From Pseudofabraea citricarpa (Eukaryota > Ascomycota > Leotiomycetes > Helotiales > Dermateaceae): a DNA stretch of 64,000 bases. The translations under genes were made by a program, and so were the position numbers. Shown here in pieces: positions 46,834-60,800 of the stretch. Each line of letters opens with the position of its first letter. Within the stretch, counting starts at the first letter, position 1. The DNA lies in assembly GCA_029641185.1 (NCBI GenBank), contig JAPWGK010000009.1, positions 1,460,938 through 1,524,937 of the forward strand. Reading direction: 5' to 3'. The notes below the pieces were generated by a model. That model was not told the DNA's origin, made no database searches, and saw nothing but the letters and a program-made list of their open reading frames with translations.

Positions 46834-47158
46834 GAGCCGCCGGACATGTTGCTATGGTTTCAGCCTTCCCAATGGCACATTGAAGCTCAAGTAGCTAAAT
46901 TCCGATGGGTCCGAACTTTCGAGAACTCGTCTTAGTGTTGACTGATTGTATAATTCGTATGAACATTCAGACAGAGTTCTTGTCTAATATCGCGTCGAGG
47001 AGTAGAATTTGGACGGCCGGAACATCAAATGTTCCGATCATCCAAAAGTTGAGCGACGATCAATTGACTTCCATGCTCAGCAAGCTAGAATCTCTTGCGC
47101 AATATACGACTCCGGAAGTGACTACACGCAGAATCCTCAGGTGCAGTCAACTGCGAAA
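46834..47158. promoter_or_regulatory. Shared divergent 5' region of the PPR gene and RSM25
   Basis: 325 bp between two genes that both act in mitochondrial gene expression. Shared control is possible. Open frames seen here on the plus strand run into the RSM25 coding region in another frame and are not separate genes. Confidence 0.5.
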
Positions 47159-47933
47159 ATGGGTCTCTCCAAACTTGCTCCATCCCGGGTGTATCAGACA
47201 GCATCTTTACTCCTAAACACGACGCATACGAACGCACCACCATGGTTCAAGTCCATTGGATCCATTCCTCCATCAGAAATCTTGACTCGGACACAACCAA
47301 CGCAGCACAGGGATACAAGAGTAAACTCGAAGATTCGAAAGCCTAGTAAGATGTTTCGGCCGCAGCTTATTGTGTACGAAGAAGACCGAATACGGCAGAC
47401 GTTCTATCGAGATCATCCTTGGGAGCTGGCCAGACCAAGAATCGTGCTAGAGGAGGATGGAAAAGATGGGCATAATTGCGACTGGAGCAAAATGCAGCAG
47501 GCTGGTAGACGTTTGAACGGAGAGAGGTAAATCAAGCCGTTTTCAAGTAATTGCAAGACTAATTCCGTATAGTGTTGTGCAACGCCAATTATGGCTCCTC
47601 CACAACGCCCAGGGCATCACAGATGCCCAAGCTTATGATATAGCACGGAAGGAGTTCTATACATTACGCCATGAGGAGGAGGTTGAGAAGCGGGTGGCTA
47701 GGGAAGAAGCATTATCTACCGGCGCATACTTTGGAAAGAGCGTATTGGAGGTTGGAATGATGTTGGAAGATAAGATTTACGAGCAGTGGAAACAATGGGC
47801 AACAACTGAAATTGAGACGATGGAAAGACAGAGGGCTTCGGCATATACTGGTATTGGTACACAGAATGAAGATGTTGCAGTTGAGTCAGCTGTCGACGAG
47901 GAATCGGAGGAGGAGGAGGAGCTGTTGGTATGA
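47159..47933 (+). CDS. RSM25: Mitoribosomal small subunit protein mS23 (RSM25)
   Basis: A component of the mitochondrial small ribosomal subunit. Exons are 47159-47526 and 47573-47933, giving 242 residues. Diagnostic stretches are [16 protein letters not shown] at the start, [39 protein letters not shown] followed directly by the HPWELARPR core, and the second-exon [16 protein letters not shown] and [19 protein letters not shown]. The tail is short and acidic. Fungal mS23 proteins have this order and length. The intron donor is GTAAAT, the acceptor TATAG. It starts close to the divergent PPR gene, which suggests shared control of mitochondrial expression genes. Confidence 0.95.
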
Positions 47934-48768
47934 TAGATTGTCGGTTTCTGGCTTTCGACCAAGGATGAGAAGGATGTACACATATTTAAATCCTGTAAAA
48001 CTATATGTACACTGGCGTACAATCATAAAATGTACAAATTTACCTTTTTGCTCATAGGAAGTCTTATGGGAAATGCTACGTGATAAAGCGAAGTAATTTG
48101 CTCTTCTGGCTATCACAGTTCGGGTTTTGCGGCAACCATATATTCTCACACCAAGACAATGGGTCGTAGCATGAGGCTCAAGCCTATGGAGTATAAATCC
48201 AACTGTACTGCTCCATAATCCTTAGGCTTGCCAGAAGTCTGTCAAGCAGTGGATATTAATTGACAGTCTGCTTGAAAACGAAAACCATGGCTTGTTAAAA
48301 GCAACCTGATCCCTGAAACAACCTAGGTTGCTTATTGAACCACCTGAAATACGGCCAGCCTTTCATTGCATACGCATTTATGTGGCAGATGAAAATTAAG
48401 AAACTCGGGGAGAAATTGTCTTATTTGCATTTATGTTTGATCTGACGGGCATCTGATGACCTACCTAGGTAGATGTTCAGGGGAAAACCAAGTATGAATT
48501 GAAAGATTTTTTCTATTGGAGGCACTGGCATGTCAGTACCTACCAGTGCATACTTGAGATATCTTCATCGAGTTATTTACTTCATGACTATGGGGTGACT
48601 AGGAGCCAGCTTCATATAGTAAACTCGGTCTCTTGCTTCAAGGACAAATCGAGGTCGTCGAGTTACAAAAGAGGACGCTTCTTCTTAAAACGCCATCCAC
48701 CATGATCTAGCTTCCATAGTAACTCAAACAAAACAACCGTATCCTACACACAACCAGGCCATGTAATT
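47934..48768. other. Intergenic between convergent genes
   Basis: 3' regions of RSM25 and of the coiled-coil gene. No gene or ordered repeat seen. Confidence 0.5.
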
Positions 48769-51700
48769 CTATGCAGCACGTTGGATTGTTGCAGCTGCGT
48801 TCAAAAAAATAGCCAGCTGATCCTCAAGTCTCTTGGACTTTAGCCGCTCAGCTGCCAAATCAACCTCCAGTCCGGCTACAGCCTCATCTTTGCCCAGTTG
48901 TTTAACCTTTGAGCGTTCCTCGTCCAGATCTCTTCGCACAGCAGCATAATTTTTGTCCATTGCTGCCACATGCTGCTTGAGAGAAACGATCTCCTTGTCT
49001 TTCTCTGCCCCCTTCAAATTGAGATTTTCCTTGGCGAGTGACAGTTCCCGGATACTGGCGATGTCACTGTTGTGGTCCAGTTTAAGCTTCTGGATCTTCT
49101 CCTCTAGATTTTCAATAGTAACATCCTTGGGAGCAACAGCATCTCGAACGGCCTTCTGGGTCTTGTCGTTCTCAATTTTTGGGTTCGTTCTCATTGTACG
49201 AAGTCGTGTCTTCAATCCTTCGATTTCTTTCTGGAGGTTGTTGATCTTGTTGTCCTCTTCAGTCTTCTGGATCTTTGTGGCTTTGAGATCTTGTGCTTCC
49301 TGTAGGGTAGCTTCATGATCCAACTTGAGAATATCGTACAATTCTTTCTGCTCTTTGAGCTCGGCCTCTAAGTTTCTGGTCTTGTTGAAACCATTTTGCA
49401 ATTTCTTTTGCCACACTGATTTGACTGACTCGATTTCCTTGCGAGCCGCTTCGGATTTTGCTTGTGCCACATTACGCTCCTGCTCCAACGTCTGCAACTC
49501 TTTGCACAGCTTCTCTTCTCGCAGTCCTCTGGCCTCACGAGCATAAATGAGATCTTTCTCGTTCTGCTCGAGTTTCTTGTCTTTGGCTGCATTGTGTTTC
49601 TTCAAGTTGAGAATCTGCTTATGAGAACTGTCCATATCCTTCTCAATCGCTCGGAAGCACCCCTCCATCTTGTCAAGACGATTGTTCATATTATTCTCTT
49701 CAGATAAAAGAGCCTTATGGTCTGCTACGTGAGTCTGAGCAAGAGCTGAAATCCGCTGTGCCAAGTTCGTACTAGATTTCTCATCGCTTTCACACCGCGC
49801 TTTGAGTGAATCTCTCTCCTTGATCAGGTCACCAAGCCCTTCGGTAACAATGTCCAGTATCTTATCAAAGGCGCTATTTCGGCTGTATGCGTCCACGACT
49901 TTGTTGGAAAGCAGCGGCAATACCTGTTCAAAGAACGGCTCGATCCAGCTCAATTGCATGTAACTGACGTATTCAGCGTTGCTGTCTGCACGGTAGCGCT
50001 CTTTGTCATAAGCACGCATGAACCACTGGGTTAGGGTCTCGGCCTCCGCGCGAGCTTTGACTTGCTCGTCCCAACTTTCTTGCAAAGAATCAGCGTGGGC
50101 AGTCGTGGAGTCCACTCTCTGCTTCCATGCTGCGATCTCCGAGGTGGGAAAAACACGCCAGGCTTGTGTGGCGAGTTCAGGCGTGTCTGCTATGGAGCTT
50201 ATTTCGCGCGCGAGACCATCACAGTCCCATGTTTCAATGTTGCTGCCCTCGTCGCTGTTCGCATGTGCTCTTCCATGCTGGTCTCCGTGTTCCTCGGTGT
50301 TCACTCGCTGGGTTTTGTTGGATGGTTGTCGGGCTGTTTCTTGCAGTCTTGAGAGCAGCTTAGCTGCTGCTGACGGGCTATCCATGTTTTCTATCTTGTT
50401 GTTGATTATAAAACTTGATTGGAGTCAGCGAGCACCTCAAGAAGATGGGAAGGAAGAGCTTACTGTGTTAGCGCGTGAATAGCACTTTGATATTCACTGT
50501 TCACCAAGCTCGACTTTGACGCAGCGTTTTGCACAAAGTCACGTTGTTTTCTCAGCTGCTTGACCTCATCGGAAAGCTGTTGAATGGTGCCATTCAGAGC
50601 CTCTTGTAATTCAATCAGGATCTGGGCTTCTGGACCTTCAAGCTGGTCGGAATCCACGTCATTTGAGTTTTGCCAGATACGGTACACTTTTTTGTTGATC
50701 TCGCATATGACATCTTGAATTGTCTCTGGGCTAAAGGCATCTCGATACGGTCTCAATGTGGCATTGGAAGCAAGATCGTGACTACCAAGTGTTCTCTGCC
50801 ACAGCTTGCTTGCTATCTAATGCCCCGTGTTAATTTTGCATAGCTAAGGGACCTAGTGGCTCACTTACATCGTATCTGGGACGAAACTCGTAGCCTGAAA
50901 TCAACTCTGAGGCAAATTGAACCGCAATAACAGAAAGACAAGACATCTCATCGGCCTCAAGTTTGACACTCAGCGGGCGAACGTCTTCCGAAATATCCCG
51001 AAACAATTTTCTCATGGCCGTAATTTGAGGATGTCTCGGAAAGGCTTTCTCTTCCACAACGATATTTGGGTGACGGTGGAAAACTCTCTGACAGGCGATA
51101 TGAAGTCCTATGGCCTGTTTTGGTAGCAGTGTAGTAGCTGCATCAATTTTCGAAGAGAAAAGAGCTCTCTGGCTGGCAACAACCATTGCTTCTTGAATGA
51201 ATGCCTGCTCACTGATCGCAAATAATGAGTCTTCTGAGATGCCATAGGTAGTCAGGTCGAGGGCTTCCAGTGTATCATCATGCGTGTCATTTGCTTTGCC
51301 ATCTTTCAATTGCGGTATGGGAAATGGTCTGCAGGCCTGAAGAAGTGATTTAATTTCAGGCCGAGTTAGCAAAGTACCGGATGCCTCTTGGACACCACGA
51401 ATCAGTTTTCTGATGACCGTATAACTAGGGTGGTGGTATAAATGGGCTTTGAACACAGCTTCCAAATTACCTTGTGAGAGTGAACGCTGTGAGTCCAACA
51501 GGGCTATAGTTTCCACTCTGTTAATATACGCGATACCCAGACGCAGCTTCTTGACATTTCTTAGCTTCATTATCGTGCTAGCCTTGATGAGAAAGAATAT
51601 CTTGCTGAATTCTTGTATTTCAGCAGTTGTCATGGTATTTACCATGTTGTTGAAATCTTGGGTAGTCATGGGTATTTGTACATTTTTGCTGTAGTCTGTA

Positions 51701-52207
51701 CTCATATCCATCTGGCCATCAAGAGGATGGGAGCCGTCACTGTTGTAATCGTCATACTCATTGAAAGTATCAAGATGTGTACCGAAAGGACTTGCAATCA
51801 TACCAGGCTCTGAGTTGTGAGCACTTGCATGTTCCAGCGATAAAGTGAGTTTCTCAATATGAGATACGTTCAGTTGGAAAGGCTCCGATTTCTGTTTTGA
51901 TAACTTTGCCAACTCGCCCACAACCTTTAAGAACTTGCCGCAAGAATCATGTTCACAGACGAGGTTATCAGTCAGATGCTTGCAGATGTGTAAGAGATCT
52001 TGTATCTCTGCCAAGTTAAGGCACAATCCTTGCTTGGTAAGTTTTGCAATGGCGAGTCTGCACATCAATTCTGTCCGCATAATCGGAAGGTTCTCGTTGT
52101 CATAATCCTGCGTGAAAGCATATGTTAGCTGATGATATATGTGTGTTTGTATTAAAATCAATTCTTACGGAGCCCGAGGGGTTGGTGGTTGGCTTTTCTT
52201 CCTCCAT
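48769..52207 (-). CDS. Large coiled-coil protein, unknown function
   Basis: I cannot name this protein. Four exons fit one gene: 52207-52169, 52107-50869, 50816-50464 and 50413-48769, giving 1091 residues. Two frames that look separate, one ending in a stop near 50460 and one starting at MDSPSAA, are joined by a 50 nt intron (50463-50414) with GTAAGC donor and CTGAC branch 10 nt before the AG, so a single gene is favoured. The first half is helical with the motifs LCLNLAEIQDLLHICK and PFPRHPQ-like spots but no family. The second half is coiled coil over about 250 residues with heptads (EQERNVAQAKSEAARKEIES). Such proteins are often centrosome, kinetochore or cortical scaffolds, but that is only a guess. 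Confidence 0.7.
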
Positions 52208-52850
52208 GGTTTGCTTCTCCATTGCTTTGCGCGTGATATTGGGGTATTCTGCAATAGAGAGAGATCCGTGCCAAAGCTGGGCAAAGTAAGAATCTCCTGG
52301 CTTAAAATGCCCCAGTTTCCATACTTATCGTGCGCTTTTGGGGTATGTTGGGTACTTCTTGGGGTATGTTGTTAGATCGGAGGGTTATGTTGTATTAGAA
52401 GTTGCGTGGTCGGGTTGACCCCTCGGTTGAGTTTTTGACTATAAAGGCTTGTGTGCGCTCGAAATCACTTCATTGTGTGCGTTTATAGCTCACGCGCTGT
52501 CCCAAGTACTCGAAATACTCTGCAGCTCCAGAATTTTAAATTATCCGTAATGGCAAGTTGCTGGACAGCGGCGGGCTATAAAAGTGTGAAGACTTATGTC
52601 GTCAAGCTAGAACGTAACTACCATCCATAGCGTGAAGGAGAATAATCAAACCCAGTCGACTTCGAGTCAAAATCAAGCTTGATTTGGTTTTGATCATAAG
52701 CTTGCCTTCAAATTAATTACCGTTTTCCTTATACTAATCTTTCACTGCGTTTTAGTATCTTGATAGCAAGCAAAATCACAGCGCGTATCCGACTCGGACG
52801 TTGAAGAACACTAGGAAGGCTAAGTATAGTCCTATAAGTATCGAAAAGCA
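52208..52850. other. Upstream region of the coiled-coil gene
   Basis: No gene seen. The word GGGGTATGTTG occurs twice, near 52338 and 52360. Base composition turns more AT-rich towards 52,700. Confidence 0.4.
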
Positions 52851-52861
52851 TACTACACACA

Positions 52862-53390
52862 AAAGGAGTAGAAGTAGATGCTTGTAATAACTACTTAGTT
52901 ATAAATATAGCAGAAGATCCGCTCTAGGCTCGGCTATTTGGTAGAATATTACTTTGAGTAACAGAGATACGAAAGTTGAAGGGGAAAGAAGTCGAAGAGG
53001 ATATAAAAGTAGATGCTTGTAATAACTACTAAGTTATAACTATAACGGAAGATCGGCTATAGGCTCGGCTATTTATCAGAACGTTACTTTGAGTAACAGA
53101 GATATGAAAGTTGAAGGGGAAAGAAGTCAAAGAGGATATAGAAGTAGATACTTGTAATAACTACTAAGTTATAACTATAACGGAAGATCGGCTATAGGCT
53201 CGGCTATTTATCAGAACGTTACTTTGAGTAACAGAGATACGAAAGTTGAAGGGGAAAGAAGTCAAAGAGGATATAGAAGTAGATACTTGTAATAGCTACT
53301 AAGTTATAACTATAGTAGAAAATCGGCTATAGGCTCGGCTATTTGGTAGAATATCACTTTAAGTAACAGAGATACGAAAGTAGTTATTAT
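52862..53390. repeat. Four 135 bp tandem units
   Basis: Head-to-tail copies anchored on AAGTAGATRC at 52871, 53007, 53142 and 53277, spaced 136, 135 and 135 bp. Units also share TTGTAATAACTACT, TCGGCTATAGGCTCGGCTATT and AGTAACAGAGATA. Because the copies are very similar, the array is young or homogenised. No reading frame is maintained. Confidence 0.88.
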
Positions 53391-53550
53391 AAGAATCTGC
53401 TTCTATATCCTCTTCGACTTCTTTCCCTATTAACTAAGTTATAACTATAGCGGAATATCGGCTATAGGCTCGGCTATTTGTTAGAATATATGACTTTGAG
53501 TAACAAAGCTGTGGAAGTTAATAGGGAAAGAAGTCAAAGAGGATATAACT
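53391..53550. repeat. Inverted copy of the 135 bp unit, hairpin arms
   Basis: After the fourth direct unit a part of the unit appears in opposite orientation (53391-53434). Its end at 53404-53434 and the direct-orientation copy at 53517-53547 are inverted repeats of 31 nt with one mismatch, separated by about 82 nt. The arrangement resembles a foldback element or a recombination product. The separating sequence itself matches the 135 bp unit. Confidence 0.8.
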
Positions 53551-54830
53551 ATAATCTACAAAAATAGAAAAGGTAATATTTGAACAAGCGGTCATCTCGC
53601 TAGAGATAGATCTCCTTCTCAAAAAGGATCCGCAAGTTTTCGTTTGGAATTAGCTCGAATTTGCTATGCTCTCCAACCCTATAAATCTTGACTTCTAGCT
53701 GAACTAGCATTGACAACAGTTGTAAGAGCTGTCTGTTTTCGGGGGGGCATCCTTTAGAGGTTGTCGGGAGCAGTGGTGGTACTCTGTAGTGCTTCAAGGC
53801 GACAAGGGTCGACAAGCAATCTAAAGCATTTCATCCGCGTGTGCAGCCTAGTGCAGCCACTCTCTTTCATACGACCGAACAAACAAACATAAGACGTAGA
53901 GTTAGTTGATAGAGGGTGATAGCAAGAGAAAAGACCGATTGGAAGCTAACGACGCTGCACATAAGCACGCCAGTCGAGATTATTCATCCAATACGAGACG
54001 AGAGCTCTGCCTAACATAACACGCATCAGACATCCATTCTGCTCGTGTGTCTGTTCCATCCACCTCTCGGAGCACGATGCTCAGGAATAACACCGACCCG
54101 ATATGACAGGCGAGCTATCGTTATTGAGGTCACTAACTGGTTGCCTAAACCGACAGCAGAAACGAAAGTGGCCTGATATCTCTCTGTTCTCAGTTTACGA
54201 CAACCTCGGCTTCATCTATATGATTTGAAAAGCACGGCGTGAAAAGAAATGCACAGCGGTATAGTTTCAGACCATGGCTGCCACGCCGTGGTGGTAATAA
54301 AAAGCAGTTGCCTAGACGGAAAAAAAGATGGAGAGAGCGGATTACCGAGCAAGCCGATGTACGTGCGTAGCTTTGTAAGGGTGCGAGAGGCCACAATTTC
54401 GCTCAGCATTTCTGTCGAGGAGCACCAGAATCTCAAAGGGGTTGCATGCTGTGACATAATGCAAGACACTGGGCATGGCATAGCAGCCTAGATTACCGCT
54501 TTCGGAAGTCGATCTCTTGTCTCCGCACAAGAGCCACCCCACAGATACTCCTGGAGCTCCGGAGCACCACAAACTGCTCGGCTGCCTGGATGGATGGGTC
54601 ATGGAAGGGTCCACAAGTGGTTCCAGAACATCCACTTCGTACTCTAGCCACTGGGATGCGCTGTGCATAAAGGACATCTGAGGAAGCTGCCTGGAGAGTC
54701 GTATCCACAGAGCAATCTCTGAATAGACTCGGATGCTCAGGTTGCAGTAGGGTTTACGGTAGATTACCCGTGTCCGCTACTCTCCCCCCCCCTTAATATT
54801 TGTTATTTAGTGGGTCTAGTGGGCCCGGGA
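53551..54830. other. Gene-free region before the AT-rich block
   Basis: Only short open frames with no family signal, such as overlapping ones at 54190-54708. Composition is near normal and changes sharply to A+T-rich at about 54,950. An eleven-base C tract lies near 54784-54794. Confidence 0.45.
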
Positions 54831-57800
54831 GTGCCGCACAGGCAAGGGACCGTACAAGGGCTTCTAGCTAGTCAGAGAATACTGAAACCCGAAGAATCTG
54901 GTAGAAATAAGTGACGTAAGGTATCGAGTAGCTGGCAGAATAATAGCCGGGCGTCTACGAAAAATAAGGCTATTCAGATATCATAGCTAAAAGCTATAGA
55001 TATTCGTCGATTAATTAATACTCCTTCTCTACTACCACCTCCGTTCCTCTCTCCTAAAGCTTAGGTTCCTGTTCCAGGCTCTCCTTATATGATTCGTACT
55101 CCTTCACGCTCCTAGGCTCCCTTAACTTCTCGTATAGATCGAATTCGTATTCGCGTAGCTCTTAATTAGGCCTCTCCTAGCAAGATTCGTGATAAATATA
55201 ACTATATACTTAGGCAGATTAGCTAGGCTCGTACGTAACCAATTATACTACGAAGGAAAGGAAGATATAGAAAGAAGAATAAGATCTAAACGCTAAAACG
55301 AAAAGAGCTAGTTAAATAACTCTAGGGCTCTCCTTCGTGTTATTATATTCCCTTTCGATCTATCCCTAAATACGTACCTGAACTCTAGCTTAAGAACTAC
55401 GACTAGGAGGCTATTCGTACCACGTTTATTACTAAGAGATATAATAAGAAAGTTACTAAAAGGAAAGAATTCTCTAATAATCTAGTTATATACTAATATT
55501 ATAATAAGGTTATATACTCGATTTTATTATTTTCTTTGCTTTTATAAAGAGTTATTATTATCTTAGGTATTATTATATAGGGGCTTTATAAGTACTTTTT
55601 AAGCGTTCTAGGAATTATATATTATTATTTATACTTTATTATAATAATTAATTAATTACTTCTTTTACCTCTTATTTTTATAACTATTAATTCGATTACT
55701 AAATATATCTTATACGTAGTTATATATATTATATCGGTTATTAGTTACGTTTATAATATTATAAATTCGGATATACCCTAATATTTATCGTCCTATTATA
55801 TTAATAACTTATATAAGGACTTTAAATAATAATAAACGTAAACTAGATCGCGACTCGTAATATTAATATAATAAGCTTATTTAATATTAACTTTTAATAA
55901 TAAGCTAAGCTCTCGGAGTACTCGGAGTATAATTATACGGTTACTAATAGAAGTAACTAAAAATATTAAAACTTATAAATATAATCGATTATCAAATATA
56001 TAAGATATCGATCCGAGTTATTTTATAAGCTAGATACTTAATAATAAATATAAAAAATAATATTAGAGTACTTAGGAGATTAGGAACTTATAATAAATAA
56101 TAAGTAATAATTAAAATAATATAATAATACGAAGGTTAAAATCCTTAGGGAGATAAAATAACTAGAATAATAAGAATATTAAGAGAATTAAGAACTTATA
56201 AAGAATAAGAGATAATTATAATTATAAGAATATATAACTTTAGGGGTTATCTAAAGATATATAAGTACGTATATTACTAGGGGCGTTAAGATTATTATTA
56301 GAACGATAAAGGTATATCTTTATAAGCCTTAGTCTAAGCGAAAGATATAATATCCGGAGTTAAAAGAAAATCAAAAGAGATATTATAATAATAAGTATTA
56401 AGAAAACCCTAAAAGCTAAAGATTAAAAGAATATAAGATTCTAATACTTTTATTTATAAATAATAGTTTTAAGAAATAACCTTAACCTTAATACGAGTAT
56501 AAAGCGAGTAATTATATTAGACTAAGTAAGATTTTACTAAAAATTTAGGCTACGATAAAAAAGCTCCTAGTTAATATTAGTAGGTATAAATTATACTTAA
56601 AGCTAGAGAATATAAGAGAATAAAAGGAATAATATATTATTACGCTAAAAAGAAGATAAATAATTAATTAATTATCCTTTTATTTATTTTTAGTTTATTT
56701 TATTTAGTTAGTTAATAAAGTTTATATCGTTTATACTATTATTTATTTTTTAGTTAACTTTATAAGATAAATATCGCTTATAATTTAATATAAGTATTCC
56801 CTTAGTTTATTAAGATTATTATAAAGATTATATTTATTATAATAATATCTTAATAAAAAGATAATATTCTTAAGTTTAGATCCTAATTACTTCCTATTTA
56901 TATTAAGTTTCTTATAATAATAAGTTTAACGTAAAAAGTATATAAGAATCGAAGTTATTTATTTATCTAGTATTTAATCGAAAACGTGATATTAGAACTT
57001 TCTAAAACTCGAGACCTAGGCTCTAGAATATAAACGAAACTAAGTTCGAATACTTAAATAAGAAATTAATTATCTTAGAAAAGCCTAAGAGTAAGTAAGA
57101 AGTACGATATAATTAGCGAAATAAAAGTATAAAAATAATAAAATAATAGCTATTTATTTTTAGGAAAATTAATATAAAAAAAATAAACCTTATATCGTAT
57201 TTAATTATAATATTAATTTTATTCTTCTAGAAATACGTAATAAAAGCAAATAACAGAAACTTAGAAATAAGGCTTTCTTATTTAAGTTATATTAATAAAT
57301 ATATATAATTCTAAGTTATTTCTTTTATATTTAATATTTTGATAATATAAAGCTAAGAGAAATTTAATCTTATCTTATAATCTACTTCTTAAAGTTATAT
57401 ATTACGTATATATAAAAGATAAATATTTAGGTAAAATAAAAGTCTTAGACGTTTAACTAAAAAGACTTTTACTTAGTTTTTCTAATTATTTTATAATTTA
57501 TAACTTTTTATTATCTCGTTTAATTCTCTCTTAGTACTTACTTAGTATTTAATTTAAGCTTATATAACTTTAATCTAATATTATAATATTATCTTAAGAA
57601 TATTCTCTTATTATTAATCTTTCTTCTTTACTTATTTCTTTTTATAAACGAAAATAAAGGAAGAAAAAGAAGCTCTTAATATTTTCTTCGGATTTATTAA
57701 GCTTAAGAACTTTACCTAGTATAAATATTCCTAGTAAGAAAGGAAAATAAATAATTATTTAGCTTAAGATAATACGTAGAATTATATAAATTACTTCGAA

Positions 57801-60800
57801 GGTTCGCTCTCCTAGCTTTATTAGTATTTCTCTTTTTAAGAAGATAAAAGCTATTAAATTTATCTAATATTATAAATAAATAATACTTAATAAAAGTCTT
57901 TTTAATATAAAACTAATTCTTAGATACCTTAATTATTATTACTTATTAGTTCGTTCTTATACTAAAATATTAGATAGCTTTAAGTAAAGAAATTAAGCTA
58001 CTTTTAAGGAAATATTCCTAGAGAAATAAGCCGATTATAACTTTAAGTAACTTTAATATATTATTAAATTCTTAAATATTTTAGTTAATCGTCTAAAAAA
58101 AGATATAACTAAAATCTTAGAATTCCTAAAGATATATAAGCTAAGCTTTAAGCGACTACTTAGTAATAATTAACTAAGCTCTTATAAATAAGTATATAAG
58201 CTTCTTTTTAGCTTTCCTAAAGATTATATTCTTATTATTATAAAAAAGAAAAAAATTAAGTATAATAAACTAAGAACTTTTATATTTACTAAGATCTATA
58301 AGTTTACTAAGACTTATACTTAAGCTAAAAAAGATTTTACTTACTTATTTAAATAAGATAATAATAATATTATTATTATTAATAAGTTACTAGACTTTTA
58401 GTTATATAATAATCTAAATAAAACCTTTAACCCGATTATTCTCTTTATACTAGTAATTAATAACCTTATATAAATTATTATAACTCTTAGTATAATACTT
58501 AGTAATATAATTATAAAAATACGAGTTTCTAAAGTAACTCCTAATTATAATAAGATTAATAATATTACTAATATAATAGCTAAGATATTATTAGAAGATT
58601 ATATTATTTTTAAGATTATTATAATTAAGTACTAGAAAGAGAAAGATAAGTTACCTGTTATTATTAGTAAAAGTAATACTAAAGTTAATATATTAAAGAT
58701 CGAGTTTTATAATAATAAGCTAAAGCTACTTAAGTAATATAATAATTATAATATTAAAAAGAAGGTTAATAAGATATATTATATGATAAAAGCGCGTAAT
58801 TATAAGTATAATTCGAGTTATATAATAAGTATAAATCCTAATATTAGTATTTATATTAGTATTTTATAAACCGGCTATTAATAATTTAATTTTATAAATT
58901 AAGATCGTATTTATTAGTATTATAATAAACGCTTTTATTTTTCTAGTAATTACCTAATACTTACTTATTATATAAAGGTTAAAATCGTTTATAAAGATAA
59001 AAGTAATAGCTAGGTATATCTTAGACTTATAAGATTTAGTTTAGTATTCTTTTAGAAAGCTAAGGTATCTTAAGGTATTTTTACTAAAGAGTAATATTTA
59101 TATTATAATAATAATAAGATCTCTTATTATAATCGATTTAAGACGCTTTAGTTTAAGAAAAATACGAAGATTAAATCTAATATTAATATTAAGACAAGTA
59201 AATATAAGTTTACTAAGATTTATAAACGTAAGAAGAAAGATATTATAATTAGTTTTATTAGTATATAAGATAATATTATAGCTTTCTAGTATATAATATT
59301 AGTTACTAAATTCGAAGAAAAGTTAGACTCTTATTATTAGTTATAGCTAGTTATAATAAGTAAAAATAATAAGATTAAGTAAATTATACTTAATACTCTT
59401 ATTATTACGCTTATAAGCCTAAGAAGTATCCTAGCAGTTACTAATATCTCTAAGAAAACTAAGTTAAATACAAGTATCTAAAAGAATACTAAGAAGCTAG
59501 AAAGAATTATTAAGTTTATTATTTTAATATCTAGAATTATAAATTTAGATATTTTAAAGTAAGTATTTTGCTAACACGAATTAATTGATATTAAAATATC
59601 TAGGTATAATAAAAAGCTCCTAAGTACTTAGGGAACTTTTATTAAGAACTTAACGTAGCTAAGCTTAGATAATAATAAAACCTTAGAAGCTACTAAAACT
59701 AAGGAGAAAAAGAAATATAAGCCTTATATCTTATAAGCTAAGATACTTAAAATATAATATATAATTATAAATTAAATAATTATATTTATATATAAATAAG
59801 CTTTTATTTTTAATTAAATAAACCTAGCTTAAGTTATAAGAATTAGCTATTATCGACTTCTAAGCGATATAATTTAAATTAATATATTAAAGGTTAAGGA
59901 ACTAAGACTTTATATAAATATAAGCTTTCTTATATAAAATATAATTACTAAAATTGATATTTTATTATATTATATTAATAGCTTATATTTATTAGTTATT
60001 ATTTATAGCCGCGATAATTAAAAGTTAATATAAGTAATAAATATAATAAATATAAATACTAAGATTAATATTATAACTTATAATATCTAAAGAAAAATTA
60101 GCTTTAGTATTAGGAAAAAAAAAAACCTTATAATTATTAATTATAAGGGGATATCTTAAGTAATTCTTAGGGTTTATAATAATATATAACTAAATATTAG
60201 TAATATATAAGTAACCTTATATATTTATATAATATAATAATTAGGTTATAACTTAATACTCGAGTAATTATTTATATATAAGATAAGAGTAAGCTTAGAA
60301 TAAAGCTTAAAAAAGAATTATAAGATATAAATTATAGCTAATAATAATATTAATAAGATCGGGCTTTTATATCTTTATATTATTACTTGTAGGTTTAAGA
60401 CCTAAGTAATATAATAATAAAATCTAAAAGATAACTCGAATTTTAGGAGTAACTTAGAAAACTAGGTATTAATTTATTATAAGAAGAATAAATTAAAAGA
60501 TATATAAATAAACCTCTCGAATATATATAAGAAATTTTACTAAAAGAGAAAAGAGATAAGCTTAATATAAAGAAAATAATAAAAGATTATAATATACTTA
60601 TAGATATAAACGTAAATAAGAAGGCTAATATTTTATTATATTTATTATTAAGATAAAAGAAACGTAAGAAGATTCGAGGAATACTTAAGCTAAGTTATAA
60701 GCTTAAGAAAGTTTTTTTAGTTAAAGCTCTAAAACTTAAGAGAGCTTAATAAGTATTTACTAGAAACTTACTAAGTATTTTGTTAATTCTCTTAGAAACC

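Noticed and set aside
46905..47216. 103-codon frame before RSM25
   Set aside because: It overlaps the RSM25 start in another frame and has no family signal.
10396..54708. Secondary metabolite cluster or defence system
   Set aside because: No backbone synthase, NLR, HET or similar gene among the recognised products; genes are housekeeping.
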